Shown here one piece after another: positions 10,998 to 23,460 of a stretch of 64,000 nt of DNA. The stretch covers positions 1,619,001 to 1,683,000 of the forward strand of contig OY986439.1 in NCBI GenBank assembly GCA_963920525.1, read 5' to 3'. The position numbers and the translations under genes are program-made. The stretch's first letter is position 1; each line of letters starts with the position of its first letter. Below the pieces are notes generated by a model. The model searched no databases. It saw nothing but the letters and a program-made list of their open reading frames with translations, and was not told the DNA's origin. This DNA comes from Dichetophora obliterata (taxonomy: Eukaryota > Arthropoda > Insecta > Diptera > Sciomyzidae).

Positions 10998-13720
10998 TAG
11001 ATTTTTGACATACTTTCCGTAGTTTTGTGCAATTTTTCACTCTTGAAAATTGACAGAAATCGTAATGGGCTCTTTTTTAAAAGAAAAAATATAATTGTAT
11101 TCAAAAATACTTATATACTTTTTTATAATACATTAAACCGTACACTTCCATTCTTACTTGTTACCGGGCAACTTGTCTATATTGGTTGGGCCTTTAGATT
11201 TTGTTTACAAAATACACAGAACATCAGTCAGATATAATGATCTTACCTTTCAAAGTCAAGTCAAATAAAAAAAAGTAAAGTAAAAAAAAATCAATCCCAA
11301 TTACAATCAAAATAGAAATAAATATTTAAATTTGAATCTTAAGTTCAGAATCGAATTCGAATTCCAATTCAAAGTCAAAATCAAAATAAAAAAAATAAAA
11401 ATCAAAATTTAAATCTAAGCCGATATCAAAATCAGAAGAAATAGGAATCAATTTGTTATACCGTAATAGTTTGGTTCTACAAAATAAAAATCCTTAATCT
11501 TATACTGTTACAACAATTCCATCCAAATTAAGACTTCGGTCCCCTGAGAAAAATACCATTCTCTGACCCGTTACTTTTCGAGTGCTTTTAAGCGATCACA
11601 TTTAATTTTGTAAATGTTTTTTTTGAAACAGCCGGTGAACATGTTTGAGTGTTGGTAGCGTGATGAGCGGACGTTGAGGATAGGAGTAATGATGGCTGGC
11701 AAATGAAATTGCATTTGAAAATGCTTTGAAGTATGTCGGTAGAAAGGAAAATCCACTCATTTTGTTTTTCCAGCCAACCACTTAAGCCATTCATTTCCCC
11801 CAGCCAGGGTTGCTGCAACAGCCCAGGGTTGCTGCAACAGCAGAAACTTCACCTAAAGCTTTGCCCTCAATCGGAAACACATTGACTGACTGTATGGGTA
11901 GGCGTAGGAGGTGGACACTCCGGTGCTCGTGTAATGATTGTGATTCTGATGCAAAACGTTGTCCATCCGCCATTATTAGAAAGGCTTTCGATGCCAACAA
12001 ATGTTGGCATCATGTTTTTGTATGAGTCAGTGAGTGTGTGTGTTAATGTGTGTTTGTGTGGCAACCATACCCTACTCGGAAAACTGAAACATCCATACAC
12101 ATACATATACACATACTTTTTTGTGTTGTTTTATTTTCTTGTATTTTGAGAATTTGATGGCCTAATGTTTGCAAAACGCTTTTTGGTGTGTGTGTGTGTG
12201 TGTGTGTATGTGTGTGTGTATGTGTGTGTATACGTGTTTTATTTAGGATACGGAAAGACATCATTGGAACGTAACAAAAAAGGATTTCCATTTGGCACAT
12301 AAAAGGCACATGACTAGTGTTGCCTACATGACTCTGGTTTCATTATAAATGCAACGCATGAATGATTTTTCGACGGGTTGGCTTTACTTGGCTCACTTTT
12401 GTTTTTAGCTTTGCTCCCCTCGAACCCTTCACACCAGTCGAGTTCGTTAAGTTTTAAGTTGTGTTTGTTACTAAAGGTTCGGTTCGATATGATGTATCCA
12501 GAGTACCTTTTGATTCCGATGAGCAGAAGGTTGCCGCTATGGTTTGTGTCAAAGTCCATCGAGGAGCACACATAATGAAGCAGCAATAACTGGTTCATCG
12601 AACTGCACTCTTAAGCTGAATAAGCAAAACACCGAACTCATTTTGTCCGATTAAAAGTAAAGATATATATATATATACTATCACGACTGCATCCGCCCAC
12701 TTTGATATGCCGTAGTTTTAATGCTTTTAAGCTCTGTAAATGGTATTTTGTGTGTGTGAGTGTGTGTGTATGTATGTGTCAGTCAATCCTCAATATTTAT
12801 TTGAATACTTTTACAGTCAATGCAAAAAAGAAATGTGAATCAATGGAGACTTAATAAGAAGCTGCCTATTTCTGTCAGTACGTTTGAAATTGGATTGTTA
12901 TTCTTGTTATCTCAATAGCAAGAAGAAAGCTTAAATTAATCCTATGCAATCTTCCATCTACAAAAGTGTTGTTGCTTTTATGGATCCGAAAGTATTTAAT
13001 ACCAAAACTTTCAAAGAAATGTCGATATTCTTCGTGTCAACTACGTATTAATTCATAGAAAAACTTTCAACATATTCTCATAGAACATGACAATGTAAAC
13101 CCTTAAATCGTGCTGTACACGCAAGCACCCACACACACACACACATTTACACAACCATACAAGCCAAACACATGTGCAGCTGTCTGCACGGCACACATAA
13201 ACATAAAAACTTTTTATGCCTCTGCTCATTGCTGAAATATTGATGATGTAGAAAGAAGAGCGTCTGCTGCTGGGACTGGGTTGGCGTTATACAACACAGA
13301 AGCAACGGATCGTTAAACCGGCCCTTAACATACCAGAAAGGCAGAAGCTTGGTAGGCTATTTTCACCTTTTCCACTTGATACAGCGCCGAGTCCTTGATG
13401 TGTTTGCTGTTTTTGCTACGAGCGAAGGGCTAAAAGCAGCAGATAAAGTCTTAAATTTAATGACAAAAAGTTCTGAAAAACATTAACAAAGTGTTAAAAA
13501 ACTTGCCGAAGAGTTAGATCGCATAGTTTGAAAGTCGAAATCGCGAAATTGAAATTGCGGGCACGGTGGGCCGCATAGAAACCCGAATAAATATTGTTAC
13601 GAATAATAAGAAGTCATGCACAGCGAGGATTTTCCTTTCAGTGCTGTTATACATCTAAAAACATTAAAGAACAACAAGTTTGTAGAAATTTTGATAATTA
13701 ATTGTGATCTATTCTTTTAG
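10998..13720. other. Gene-free region with simple repeats
   Basis: No recognisable gene. It contains a degenerate TCAAAATC-rich tract (about 11240-11445), a short tandem duplication of CCAGGGTTGCTGCAACAG (about 11803-11841), a TG microsatellite, a short TA tract near 12661-12680 and a CA run near 13131-13146. Several small overlapping frames at 11570-12310 are low-complexity shadows. Confidence 0.5.
12185..12234. repeat. (TG)n microsatellite
   Basis: About 50 bp of TG repeats interrupted by TA steps. Confidence 0.95.
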
Positions 13721-13724
13721 TTTA

Positions 13725-14460
13725 TCAAATTAAATCTGTTTATTTTACCTTTAAAATGGGCTATAAATCATTTACATAGCTTCTTTGGTTTAAGATCAAT
13801 AACCATTTAAGTGTTTCGAAAAAAATAAAATCTACAACTTTTTATCACAACTTTTTTGGGAAAAAGAAAATCGTTTTCTCATGAACCCATCGCCGTGCCA
13901 TCATGAAATTTTGTACTTTTAGCCAAAATATATACAAATCACAAATATTACAAAAAATTAATATTAAAAATTGAGTATTTTTTGCATTAAAGGAATAAAG
14001 TTTCGGTAACACTTAAAAAATTTTTAATATCGTATTGCATATTAAATTGAAGCTGTTTGTTTTAGGTGATTTTATACACATTTCCCAACATGAAATTTTA
14101 TATATCTGTAGCCATAATATATACAAACCACATATTTAAAAAAAAAATTATTTAAAATGCAGTATTTTTTATTAAAAAAATTAGGTTAAGTTATTAACCG
14201 GTTACGGCTAAAAAACAAACAAAAATAAATTAATATCGTGTTGCATATCGAATTAAAGCTGTTTATTTTAGTTTTCAAATGAGCTATTAAACATCTACAT
14301 AGCTTTGGTTTGAAATCTAGAACTATTTTTGTGTTTCGGGAAAAAAATTGCAGCTTGTATTTTTTTTAAATTCATTAGAAATTAAACTTTCGCAAAAACA
14401 AAAAATAAAAATAAATAAATTGGCACTAATTACAAAAAAATTCACTCAAATCTGAAACAT
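13725..14460. repeat. Degenerate ~190-210 bp tandem repeat
   Basis: Related segments recur. A block with TAGCC.TAATATATACAAA occurs near 13920 and 14105. A block with ATCGT(A/G)TTGCATAT followed by GAAGCTGTTT or AAAGCTGTTT occurs near 14029 and 14236. A block with GTGTTTCG plus a poly-A run occurs near 13811 and 14331. Copies are about 70-80% alike by eye. The array stops a few bases from the TTAA of the adjacent piggyBac element, so it is probably older host repeat DNA. Confidence 0.6.
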
Positions 14461-14466
14461 GACATT

Positions 14467-16652
14467 TTAACCCCCCGTCAAACACATATTCTGAAACCTT
14501 CAAGCAAACACATATGCCTGGCCAGACCCCTATACGTTTTAATGCATTTGTATGGCAAAAAGGGTACCGTAACTTTGAATTTCTAAGTATGTTAGTTTAT
14601 TATTTTTGTCTTTAGACTTTTTTTTATTTGTAGATATATGTAGCTACCTAAATGTAAAAATTTTTTATTCATTTTGTGGAATGCATGAAAAACAAGTATA
14701 ATCAGCTTTTGAATGTTGTTGGCACACAGGATTAGTGCATTTGGTGCAGTAAAAACGTGTCTTCCTACGCAGCTTTTCGTCTTGCTTGGCACAAATTCTG
14801 CAATCTTTGCTGGGAATATTCAACGGCTTTCCAAAGAAAGATTCAATAGCCAAACGGGTTGAATGTTGTCCCAAAATATGGTTGTTGTTCATGAGATTTT
14901 CAGTATTAGCAAGCACCAATTGTTTACTCAGAGTGTTCAAGAACATTCGTCGCTTCTCTTTTCTGGTTCCTTCTGTATTTTCATTGCACATGATGTAAGC
15001 TGCTAATCTAATGACGTCTATTATGTTGCAAAAAATGCTAACGGCCAACGTCTGGTTGACCGTTTTGTGGAGTTATGCGTTACCATTTGGTCCATTGCAT
15101 CAACGCCGGCCTTTGTTGAATTGTAAAATAATATAGCTTCCGGTTTTTTTGCTACGCCTTCAACTTTCTCGGTATAGTGCACAGTGGATAGTAGATTTAC
15201 TGCTTTGTTCTTCTTTGAAACGTAGCTGCACAGTGATACAAGGTTATCATAGAAACTGAACACAGATGAAAGCACTGGCCGTTTGTTGTCTTTTTTCACA
15301 AAAGGGAAGACACCTTTTGTTGGATCTAATGGTGCCAACGTATGCTAGTCCAATAGACGAAAGACGTTTAGATGCGTCTAGTGTTGTAAAGAAGTTATCA
15401 GCAATAATAGTTCTGCCGCTGTTGGCGTATCGATTAGCCTAACTCATAAGCACATTTTCACCTTGGTTCGTCTCTCGTTGTTGTCCCTCTTTCCTAGTGT
15501 ACAATTTTCCTTGCAACGGATATTTGGTTTTCACATCGCATGCCCACCATACTTTTATGCCATACTTTGCGGGCTTTGATGGGATGTATTGCGTAAACTT
15601 TGTGCGCCCACGTTATGTATTCATATACACGATTTGTTACTTTGATGTGCTGTATTCGATTTGACGATAGTCGTACGCGCGCATTTCGTCAACAAACCGA
15701 CAAAGCTGCTACCATTCGCGACATATGGAACTTGAATAACAATCTTGCCAGTAATTTTGAACCATACGAAAGTGTAACCATCTTGGTAACATCTTTTCTA
15801 AGCAAAAAACCGTCTGCAGCTTGAGTTGGTGCATTCTCACTTTCTTCTTCGGATTCTTCATCGCTGTTGAATATTTCATTTGCTTCAATTTCCAATTCAT
15901 ATCAATGTCCGAGGCGTCATCTTCGGGCACAAAATCTGTGTTTTCACCGCTTTGGTCTTCAAATAAATCTAGTTCTTCGTCTGCTTCTGTAAGAAGTGCG
16001 AAATCACGCTGTAACGCTGATGATAGTTGTTGTTGGAAATTATCAGTAAGGCTGCCTGTACGCAAGCGCGTATTGTACACAAATTCTAAATCCTATGCCA
16101 TTACAATAGTAATAATTTCATTTAGTTTCCGCACAAAAAAATTTATATTTTGGACTGTCGATGTTGTCTGTTCAGCATTCAATAATAAACTAACTGAACT
16201 CAAAACCAAAATCACAAACGAAAGAAAGAAATAAGGGAAAAATGAACACAAAAACTACCTGGAAGCAAACATCTGCATAAAAACATTCACATAAAAACAA
16301 CCCAAAATATAAGAAAAATACCTGGAAACAACAATCTGCATTGTATTTGCAGAAAAATAACCCAAAATGTGAATAACAATAATTTATTTCATACAAATTG
16401 TATAGGGCTCTGGCCAGGCATATGTGTTTGTTCGAGGGGGGACTTTTTTGCAGTTTTCTTCGTGTTAGAACGATATTTTAGAATTTTTTTTTTAAATAGA
16501 AAGCCAACAGTATTTTAGGCGGCTACCGGGAAATACAGGTATCTACCTAAACTAGATACCTCTGCCTACCTAAACTAGAAGTATGTTTAATTAACGCTCA
16601 AAAATGAAATATGCCTGGCCAGAACCATGTGTTTGTCCAAGGGTAAAGTTAA
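14467..16652 (-). mobile_element. piggyBac-type transposon with TTAA ends
   Basis: TTAA occurs at both ends (14467-14470 and 16649-16652). The left end continues CCCCCCGTCAAACACAT; the right end, reverse-complemented, reaches CCCTTGGACAAACACATGG after a few bases. The motif CAAACACATATGCCTGGC recurs subterminally on the left (about 14504) and on the right in inverted orientation (about 16410-16425), with a related copy at the outer right end. Such subterminal repeats are typical of piggyBac. The minus-strand transposase (below) confirms the family. Length 2.2 kb is close to the normal 2.4-2.5 kb. Frameshifts and an internal loss make it non-autonomous. Confidence 0.88.
14665..16080 (-). pseudogene. 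piggyBac transposase (DDE_Tnp_1_7), broken
   Basis: The start at 16080 encodes an acidic N-terminus (EADEELDLFEDQSGENTD). Mid-gene frames read YIPSKPAKYGIKVWWACD and GRTIIADNFFTT, the latter holding a conserved piggyBac catalytic aspartate block. The frame at 15021-15338 contains KKPEAILFYNSTKAGVDAMD, matching the block around the last catalytic aspartate, followed by RSTRRWPLAFF. The frame at 14665-15048 ends in the cysteine-rich zinc domain (CRIC, FYCTKC, VCQQH, CFSC). Family role: TTAA-specific cut-and-paste transposition without footprint. Coding is split over at least three frames, with stops at about 15440 and 15630 and a segment missing near 15600-15700, so no full enzyme can be made. 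Confidence 0.88.
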
Positions 16653-17079
16653 CTGATTTAATATGGAATGACCCAGATATTAAAATTTCTGAGATTGACA
16701 GTAAGTCTCATGTTGTGAAAAAAAATGTTGGATTTTCTTAAATATAATCAACATGGGATACATAAACATATAAATTGTAATACAATTTATCTATATTCTT
16801 TTTCTTATATTTTCGGCAGTCGTTACAATTAAATTTATTTAACTTTTTTCTTTGACAGCTCGCCAAAGCTAGAGTTACAATCTTTTACATTTTTCAGCGT
16901 TGCCAGCACAAAAAACATTCAGAGTTGCTACCTGCTTAAACTCGGCCATTCTGTTATTCGATCGATAATTCGACGAGATAAAATTAATACTTTTACTTAA
17001 GACGGTTCAAAAATGATGATCTTAAGAATTAAATCAATCAAAATAAAGATATAAATTTGGTTAGAACGAGCTCACCTTC
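16653..17079. other. Unassigned DNA next to integrase fragment
   Basis: Lies downstream, in the minus direction, of the integrase fragment and might include the 3' untranslated region or LTR of that retrotransposon. No direct repeat partner is present in the window to confirm an LTR. Confidence 0.3.
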
Positions 17080-17086
17080 TTCAAAT

Positions 17087-17520
17087 TTGATATTTTGAAC
17101 CATCTTTATGGCATCAGCAGCATCGGACCTCAAAATCAGCTAAATGCTCTTCAGAAGTATTAGTTAACTTATAATCGAAATGCTCAGCAATCAAATCGAT
17201 TTTGTGCCCTCGCTGAGAAACACTAAAAAGCAATTGGCTGGCATGGTGTCTGCTTAGTGCTTGAATGGACGGAATTGTTTATGGCATACTCAAAATCAGA
17301 TATAATACTCTGTGAGCTTAGCCAACATGGCTTTCAAAACTCGATTCACTCGCTCTATTTGGCCATTCGCCCGAGGAGAGGCAACCGCAACCTTCACATG
17401 TTCAATATTTGTTTCCATAATAGAACTAGACAAGGTAGTGTTAGGGCTAAATGTGTTCTCCTTTTTAGTGACCATAACTGTCAAACTCAACCATTTTGGT
17501 ATTTATATCAATTTTTGCTC
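17087..17520 (-). pseudogene. LTR-retrotransposon integrase fragment
   Basis: The minus-strand frame at 17296-17490 reads HVKVAVASPRANGQIERVNR followed by VLKAMLAKLTEYYI. This is the integrase-core block around the last catalytic residue, the E of GQIERVNR, as in Ty3-type (mdg/blastopia-like) and related LTR retrotransposons. Translation continues past the stop with SDFEYAINNSVHSSTKQTP and, in another frame, VSQRGHKIDLIAEHFDY. Upstream integrase, RNase H, RT and gag are absent. It is a short 5'-truncated remnant with frameshifts. Family role: inserting retroelement cDNA into chromosomes. Confidence 0.8.
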
Positions 17521-17639
17521 TCATATTGCATTCTCATTGGTTGCAAACTTCGTTTTGACAGTTTCGGTCACCGGCTCTCAGCCCTAAAACTACCTTGTCC
17601 AATTTTGCCATGCTTGTTTCAAACAAATAAGAGATAATT

Positions 17640-18530
17640 TCTAACGACGTAAGGCAGGTACCTCGATCTCTTATATAGGAAGTATTTTGGGGCCATTTCT
17701 TGTGTTATTTATCAATGACATAACTTCAATTTTTTTCTATCTTTCCGATAGTTCTTAAAGTTATATAAATGACACTATAGTCTTACGGAATTTAATAGAG
17801 AAACTTTATGTTTGGTCCTTCAACAATGGTATCTTTTTGAATCTAAATAAATGTGTTTCTATGATTTTTTCTAAATCTGATGCGTTCTGTCCGTCAGATG
17901 TAGTTAGATGTACTTAGATGAAGTTTTTTAACGTAAATTTACTTTATTTCTCTTTAGATCTACATTATTCCAAAAGCCTATTTCAAGCTAGCGTTCATTC
18001 TTCGTATTAGTGGTTCACCTTGCGCTCTAATAATGCAGATGGTCTACCTCCCTCATATAATATCCGATGTCTGTTCGTGGAATTCAAATCTGTCGAGAGT
18101 AGAAGGAGAATTTTGTCTTGGTTTTTTGTTTTTGATTTCATTTATGGTTTTGTTGAAGGCCCTGCGCTTCTGGAAATGATTAACTTCAATGCGCTTACAA
18201 GAGCACTCATAAATAATTATCAGAAATAATAGCAATTATAATACAGTTCAATTCTGAATGATTTTTCCCGGGGAATCGGAAAAGGGAGTTTTCATTTTTA
18301 AGATAAAGTTCAAAAACAGTTTGGAAATTTCTAATGCCAATTTTGTCAACTGTCAATAGTCATGAGTGTAAAAAAATTATGTGATATCTTTATCTGCTAT
18401 CTTAAAAATTAAAACTCTTTTTTCCAATTCCCCGTGAAAAATCATTCAGAATTGGGCTGATAATATTTTAGATTTTTCTGTTCCTAAAAATCAAATGAAA
18501 TCTGTCTTAAATTCTATCTCTTTAATTAAC
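17640..18530 (+). pseudogene. Non-LTR reverse transcriptase 3' fragment
   Basis: Conceptual translation gives GSILGPFLVLFINDITS, the RT block usually read as GSxLGPLLFxLFINDI. It continues with a decayed DDT-like segment (YINDTIVL), then LNLNKCVSMIFSKS. After a gap the frame at 18020-18229 reads VESRRRILSWFFVFDFIYGF then LLEMINFNALTRALINNY, the C-terminal region found in jockey/CR1/I-type elements. A further stretch, ILDFSVPKNQMKSVLNSI, lies after the MITE at 18244-18459. Frameshifts and stops are present and the 5' portion is missing. Clade assignment is uncertain. Confidence 0.72.
18244..18459. mobile_element. 216 bp MITE inside the non-LTR fragment
   Basis: About 60 bp inverted repeats: the left starts CAGTTCAATTCTGAATG and the right, reverse-complemented, CAGCCCAATTCTGAATG. 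They continue with GATTTTTC.CGGGGAAT. Both flanks carry ATAATA (18238-18243 and 18460-18465), a probable 6-bp target duplication, although 3 bp (ATA) cannot be excluded. It interrupts the C-terminal coding region of the non-LTR element, so it arrived later. No coding capacity. Superfamily unassigned. Confidence 0.82.
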
Positions 18531-21500
18531 TATTATTATGTCTCAGGCCTTATTTTTGAACTAGTCTTTAAGTTATATTTTTGCATAGACTAAATGAAAT
18601 TGAATCAAATTAACAAAATTAATATACATAATTCCATAACTGAATTAATCTTAACTATAAAATAACTTTAAAATACTTTGTAGAATACAATATTTATTTT
18701 TTCTGTTGATCTATAAATAACTATTGTCCAAAGAATATTTATTAAATTTTATTTATTAAATATATATCACCATTTATCTTGCTCTGCTCCACTGTGCTGT
18801 GAACAACCCTGCCGACCTTACCAAGGTGTTTGGTTTGGGAATCTTGCTTAAAGTAAACTGCATGGCTTTGCATGGTTTTCCAAGTTCGTTTGTTTTGCTT
18901 CCCTAGTAAAAAAATAAATGTTCGCTTATGTTCACGTGTGTGTGTGTGTATGTGTGTGACTGAGTGCAAAGGTGTGAGTGAGTGTTGATTTAGAAAATGG
19001 GCCGTCATGTGAAGGCAGTTTTCTTCCATCGACTCAACATGGAACGAACGAATACAAACACAGACAAGCCAACCTTTTAATAAAACTTGCAAAAAATAAA
19101 CATAAATTGAAAAACACGTGAAAGAACAACATTTAAAAAGGGGGTTGGTTAATTCATAAGAGCTGACAGTGCAGCGTTCCAGCTTGTCGTTTGTTTGCCT
19201 CCAACGTGTACAACGCGAAGCTCCAACAATAGATGGTAAAATTAACTTTGTTCTGAGAGCGGTACGGCAGCAAATTCTATTTACGATTCCCACCCCCTCG
19301 TGGGGGCGGGTGTTGGTTCACATTTTAAAAGCTAACACTAATGTTGACAAACAAATATACCTACAATGGATCAGGTATTCAGGTAAACATGGCCACAGAG
19401 ACGGCGAAGCAACAAGGACATTCACAGTAACTCGAAGCTGTTTCGAAACTTTGTTATTGCGTTGTGTAGAACATAATTATTAATTAGGTTGACAAATATT
19501 TGCACACGATATTAATAAAAAAAATGGAAGAAAAGGACGAACGGAGAGGCAGAAGAAGAGTCGGTAAAGACGCACAGCGGTGGATGGTTTGGTTTGAATG
19601 CATTGCAATGCATGTACTTGAGTAGCTTTGAAATAGAAGACTAGCTTCTGGGTTACTTCGGATGATTGTTGGGGTTGCTTTTGTTATTGCCGCTAATAAA
19701 TTGAGAAGACTATCAGTGGGTTGCTCTACACAAACCCTCAAACACACACACACACATTTACATGCATGTAGAACATGTTTGCGTACTCAGTGTAGCAGAT
19801 GGTTGTTAATAGTGTAGCCTGCGGTATTCCTTCCTCGGGGATTTAAACTAAAAACAATACTTTATTTGCTTAAAGGTGGTATACGCAAATTTATCATAAG
19901 AGAATTTGTATCTAAAAAATTCACAGAATAGGAGAACAGAAAATTCCACAACGTAGCTTAGTGTCTGCCAAGTTTGAAGACAAACACAGATTAATTAATT
20001 TTTGGATAGACATGAAAAAAAAAATGACAAGAAGGAACAATAAGATCAAAAACAAAGCAGGAACAACATAAGCTTAATTAAGAGATAAATTTTCTTATGC
20101 AGGCGGCACTAAAATTAAAACCAAGCCGCCAGAGCCTAAAAATTCAGCAGCAGCGCTGAATGGTGGGGTGGACGGATGCATAGAGGAAAAGAGAATTTTT
20201 AAGAACACAAACGAGAACGAAGAAAGACAAAATTAAATTATAACAATTCCCTGGGCGAAATAATAAAGTTTTTAGCTTTTATGTGCGCAGATGTAGGGAG
20301 CGATAAGTTTTGCTTTCCTCGCCATGAGACTGTTTCTCCCTTTCTCCCTCTACCTCCGCCAGCAGACACTCGTTTTCAGTTCTACATCAAATAAAGGAGA
20401 AAAAAATGTCTTTTTAGTAAGTTTTTGTCTGGAGACTTCAAAACGAATACAGAACCGGCAAAAGTCGAGGAAACAGCAGACGGAAGTCGAAATGAGTTTA
20501 AGTCAAAAGCATTAGGCAGTAGGAAGGAAAACAAGTACGAGTACGCCCGAAGGACGAGTAACTTTTTCATTTGTTCTTCATTCTTTTTGGTGTTTTTAAT
20601 GGAAAATTTTGATTGTTTGTTTTGTGATTTTAAGTTGATTTTAAATTGTTAAGAATAAAGTTTCAACTGATCAAAAAGATATTGGAAAGTTCAGTCAAGC
20701 ACTTGCCACAGAATCTCTTTACAAACATTTTTCTTTTATTTTTTCTATCTCTAAATGCTTTGCTACTGACATTAATGTATACCTCAACAAAAGATTTGAA
20801 TAAGATAATTAATTGTCACATAAATCAAACAAGACTGCTAGCAAAAGCGTATCCAACAATATATGAATGAAAAATGGTTTTTTTTAAATAAACAAATTCT
20901 CCTTAACAGCTGTAGGTGTCATAATAGTCCTAGATATTTTTCATGAACGTCGTTTCTTGAAATCTTCCTGTATCATCTGCTCCCTCTTTAAGTCTAGTAA
21001 ATTGCATGAAACATTTTCTGCTGCCAAATTTTGCCAATAGCCTTCCCATTTTTTTTTGGCAGATTTGTTGTACGAGATAAAAAAATTAAATCACTGAAAT
21101 AGGGAAAGAAACAATATGGCGCATCTTGGCATACTTAAAGGCAGTCAGTCGTAGCAGGAACGTTATTTCACGTCCTGTATGTGTTTTTTCAAGCATCGAA
21201 AGCTCTTCCGGGATGGTGGGGCAAAATAAACAATGAGCTGTAAGTTGAATATTAGGGATGTAATTTGTTGACATTGTCACAAACAGGTTATTATTGTCAT
21301 TTTTTCAAGATTGTTTTTGTGAGGTTTTTATTTTTCCTCGAATTCACGAAACATTCACGATATAAAATAGATGTATTTATAAAAAAATCTTCTATTTCCT
21401 CAGGCAGCTAAAAACACAATTGAAAACGTACAGCGAATGAAATTATTTCTGAAAAATTTGTATAGCATATTTTTTGCTATTTCTTTACATAACCTTAGCG
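18531..21500. other. Gene-free region with microsatellites
   Basis: It includes GT-rich runs near 18937-18957 and a CA run near 19744-19755. The longest frame (18742-19293, minus, 183 codons) is built largely on the GT/CA tract and has no domain I recognise. Nothing else can be supported. Confidence 0.45.
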
Positions 21501-22390
21501 AAATAAAACATATTAAGGGTATTCACACTGACTTGGGTACTTGGGTAAATTGCCGTACATTTTGTTTTTGTATAGTGCCATTGTACCCAACCCAGCTAGC
21601 ACAGATTTTGATTTGCGATTTGCAACAAAAATATGTTATATTACGGTGGTATTCTAGTTTTTTTAAACAAATTTAGTCACATATGGGTTGCATTAAAGTT
21701 TCAAGTAAGTAACTTGCAACAAATCATTCGTTTTGTTGCAAATAAGTTAAACTAAGGAGTTAATTATGTTACGAATAAATGCACTTGTTGTAAAAATGTT
21801 TCATAAAGTTTTGAAAAACTACAATAAGTAATTTTTTAAAAAAATGTTTGTGTATTGCAATTGTAACAACTGCAGTAACGAGTTAGCAACCTAGATGCGA
21901 CTAAGTTGCTTTATGTTTACATTAACCCGAAATACCCTGCCGTTGCCATATGGCAACGCAAACGCAAAGTTTAAACCATTTTATATTTGCAGGTCATTAC
22001 AGGTCATTCCGAAAATTTAAAAAAATTTACTCAGCGTGATATGGGTTTATTTATATCAATATCACAACAAATAAATGTTCAAAACTGCGGTTTGAAGATT
22101 TTTGTATTAAGTTATAGGAAAGTCACTACAACTAAATGTTTCCAATTTTGCTGTGACGCACTTAAGTGCCATAAGCAAAATATAAATTTTATTGTTCACA
22201 CAAAATTCTATGTTGCTTGCCAATTTCTTTGTGTAGGCTTCTACAACCATGTAGTCTATTTTTGATTTTTTTCAGCGTTCAACGAGACTACCAAATTCTA
22301 CAAATTTTACGTTGAATGTCAATGAATCATTGTGAAATTATGAAAATATGTTTTTTTGCAAGAAGGTTGAAATGTGGATTTTACTCATTT
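21501..22390. other. AT-rich DNA with a short perfect palindrome
   Basis: Contains a perfect 16-bp palindrome GTTGCCATATGGCAAC at about 21943-21958 and local inverted words around 21530-21600. No gene is recognised. Confidence 0.4.
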
Positions 22391-22392
22391 AC

Positions 22393-22690
22393 AAGAACAT
22401 TGAAAATAGTCATTGCAACCTTATGCTGTATTGAGGTTATTATTCAGTTAATACAACTTTAGGAAACATTATTCTAACTCAAAAAATGTAGTTGGGAAAA
22501 ATAACGTTGAACTGAGGTTTTTATTAAGTTGCAAGATCATTGAAAATAATCATTGCAAACTTGTGATGTATGAAGGTTATTTTTCAGTTGATGCAAGTTC
22601 GAAAAACATAATTGTAACTTATAAAATTTTGTTTGATAAAAAAACGATGTATTGAGGTTATAATTCTGTTGCAAGAATTTTAGAAATTTT
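22393..22690. repeat. 140 bp tandem repeat, two-plus copies
   Basis: Unit starts at 22393, 22533 and 22673 (partial). Shared words are ATTGAAAATA.TCATTGCAA and TGAGGTTAT or TGAGGTTTTTAT, and each unit ends in GTTGC. The period is exactly 140 bp between marked starts. Confidence 0.85.
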
Positions 22691-22703
22691 AAAAAAAAAT
22701 CGG

Positions 22704-23190
22704 ATGAAAACTACACCTACTTTCCATACGAAGTGACTGAAACGGTAAGATTTCTTTAAATTCCACAAAAATTAATATAATGACTTTAAATTTTGCACAT
22801 ATGCTTTAACCTATAATGTGCACCTTAAGTATGAAATATGTAAAAATCCTATGAAAACCACGCCTACTTCCCATACAAAGTGACATTATGAAACCAGTAA
22901 AATTTCCTTGAACTGCACTGCCTTATAACTTGAAAAATGTGTTTTAATTTTACTATGCACTCAGTGTTTGCAAACTGAAATGAAAATTTTGCATACCTCA
23001 TATACAAAGTGGCGTTATCATAATAGTAAAACCATTATATATTCCAAAAACAATAATGTTTAAACTTGATATTGTGTACATAAGCTTTCATAAATAAAAA
23101 GGATTCCGAGTTTCAAATGTGAAATATCTGGATAAAAACCACGCCTTAGAAAAGTGACGTCACCAATATAATACAACATTCGAGACTTCG
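22704..23190. repeat. ~130-150 bp tandem repeat, three-plus copies
   Basis: Recurring block: ATGAAAAC.AC.CCTACTT followed by CCATAC(A/G)AAGTGAC, then a block with AGTAAAAT and a TTTAA..TTG word. Marked positions 22704, 22851, about 22990 and about 23135 give periods of 129-147 bp. It is diverged and resembles dispersed dipteran repeats with an ACCACGCC core. No coding. Confidence 0.75.
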
Positions 23191-23460
23191 AATAAAGTAA
23201 AATATGGCCGTGGGGGTATTTTAACTTCAGTCCATATAACTAACGAAGATATTTCCTTACTAGTTTCTTAATTTCGTTAATCAAAAAACCCGGAGATAAA
23301 GATTTTGGTTGAGAATTTTTGTTTGGTCCGCTATTTTTTCAAGTTAAAAAGTTAGAAAGGGTGATTTCTCAAGCGTTTGGTTTTTGAAAATTGAAAAAAG
23401 AAATATTTATTTGGAAGAAAATAAGATATTTATTTGGAGCGATACACCAATGGCTACTAT

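Noticed and set aside
13125..13150. Possible CRISPR-like or regulatory array in CA-rich runs
   Set aside because: Simple microsatellite without spacers; no CRISPR structure anywhere in the window.
18742..19293. 183-codon minus-strand open frame
   Set aside because: Runs through a GT/CA microsatellite (HTHT stretch) and lacks any domain; likely chance.
21516..21945. Possible element with AGGGTATTCACAC and AGGGTATTTCGGG ends
   Set aside because: Only about eight bases match and no duplication is present.
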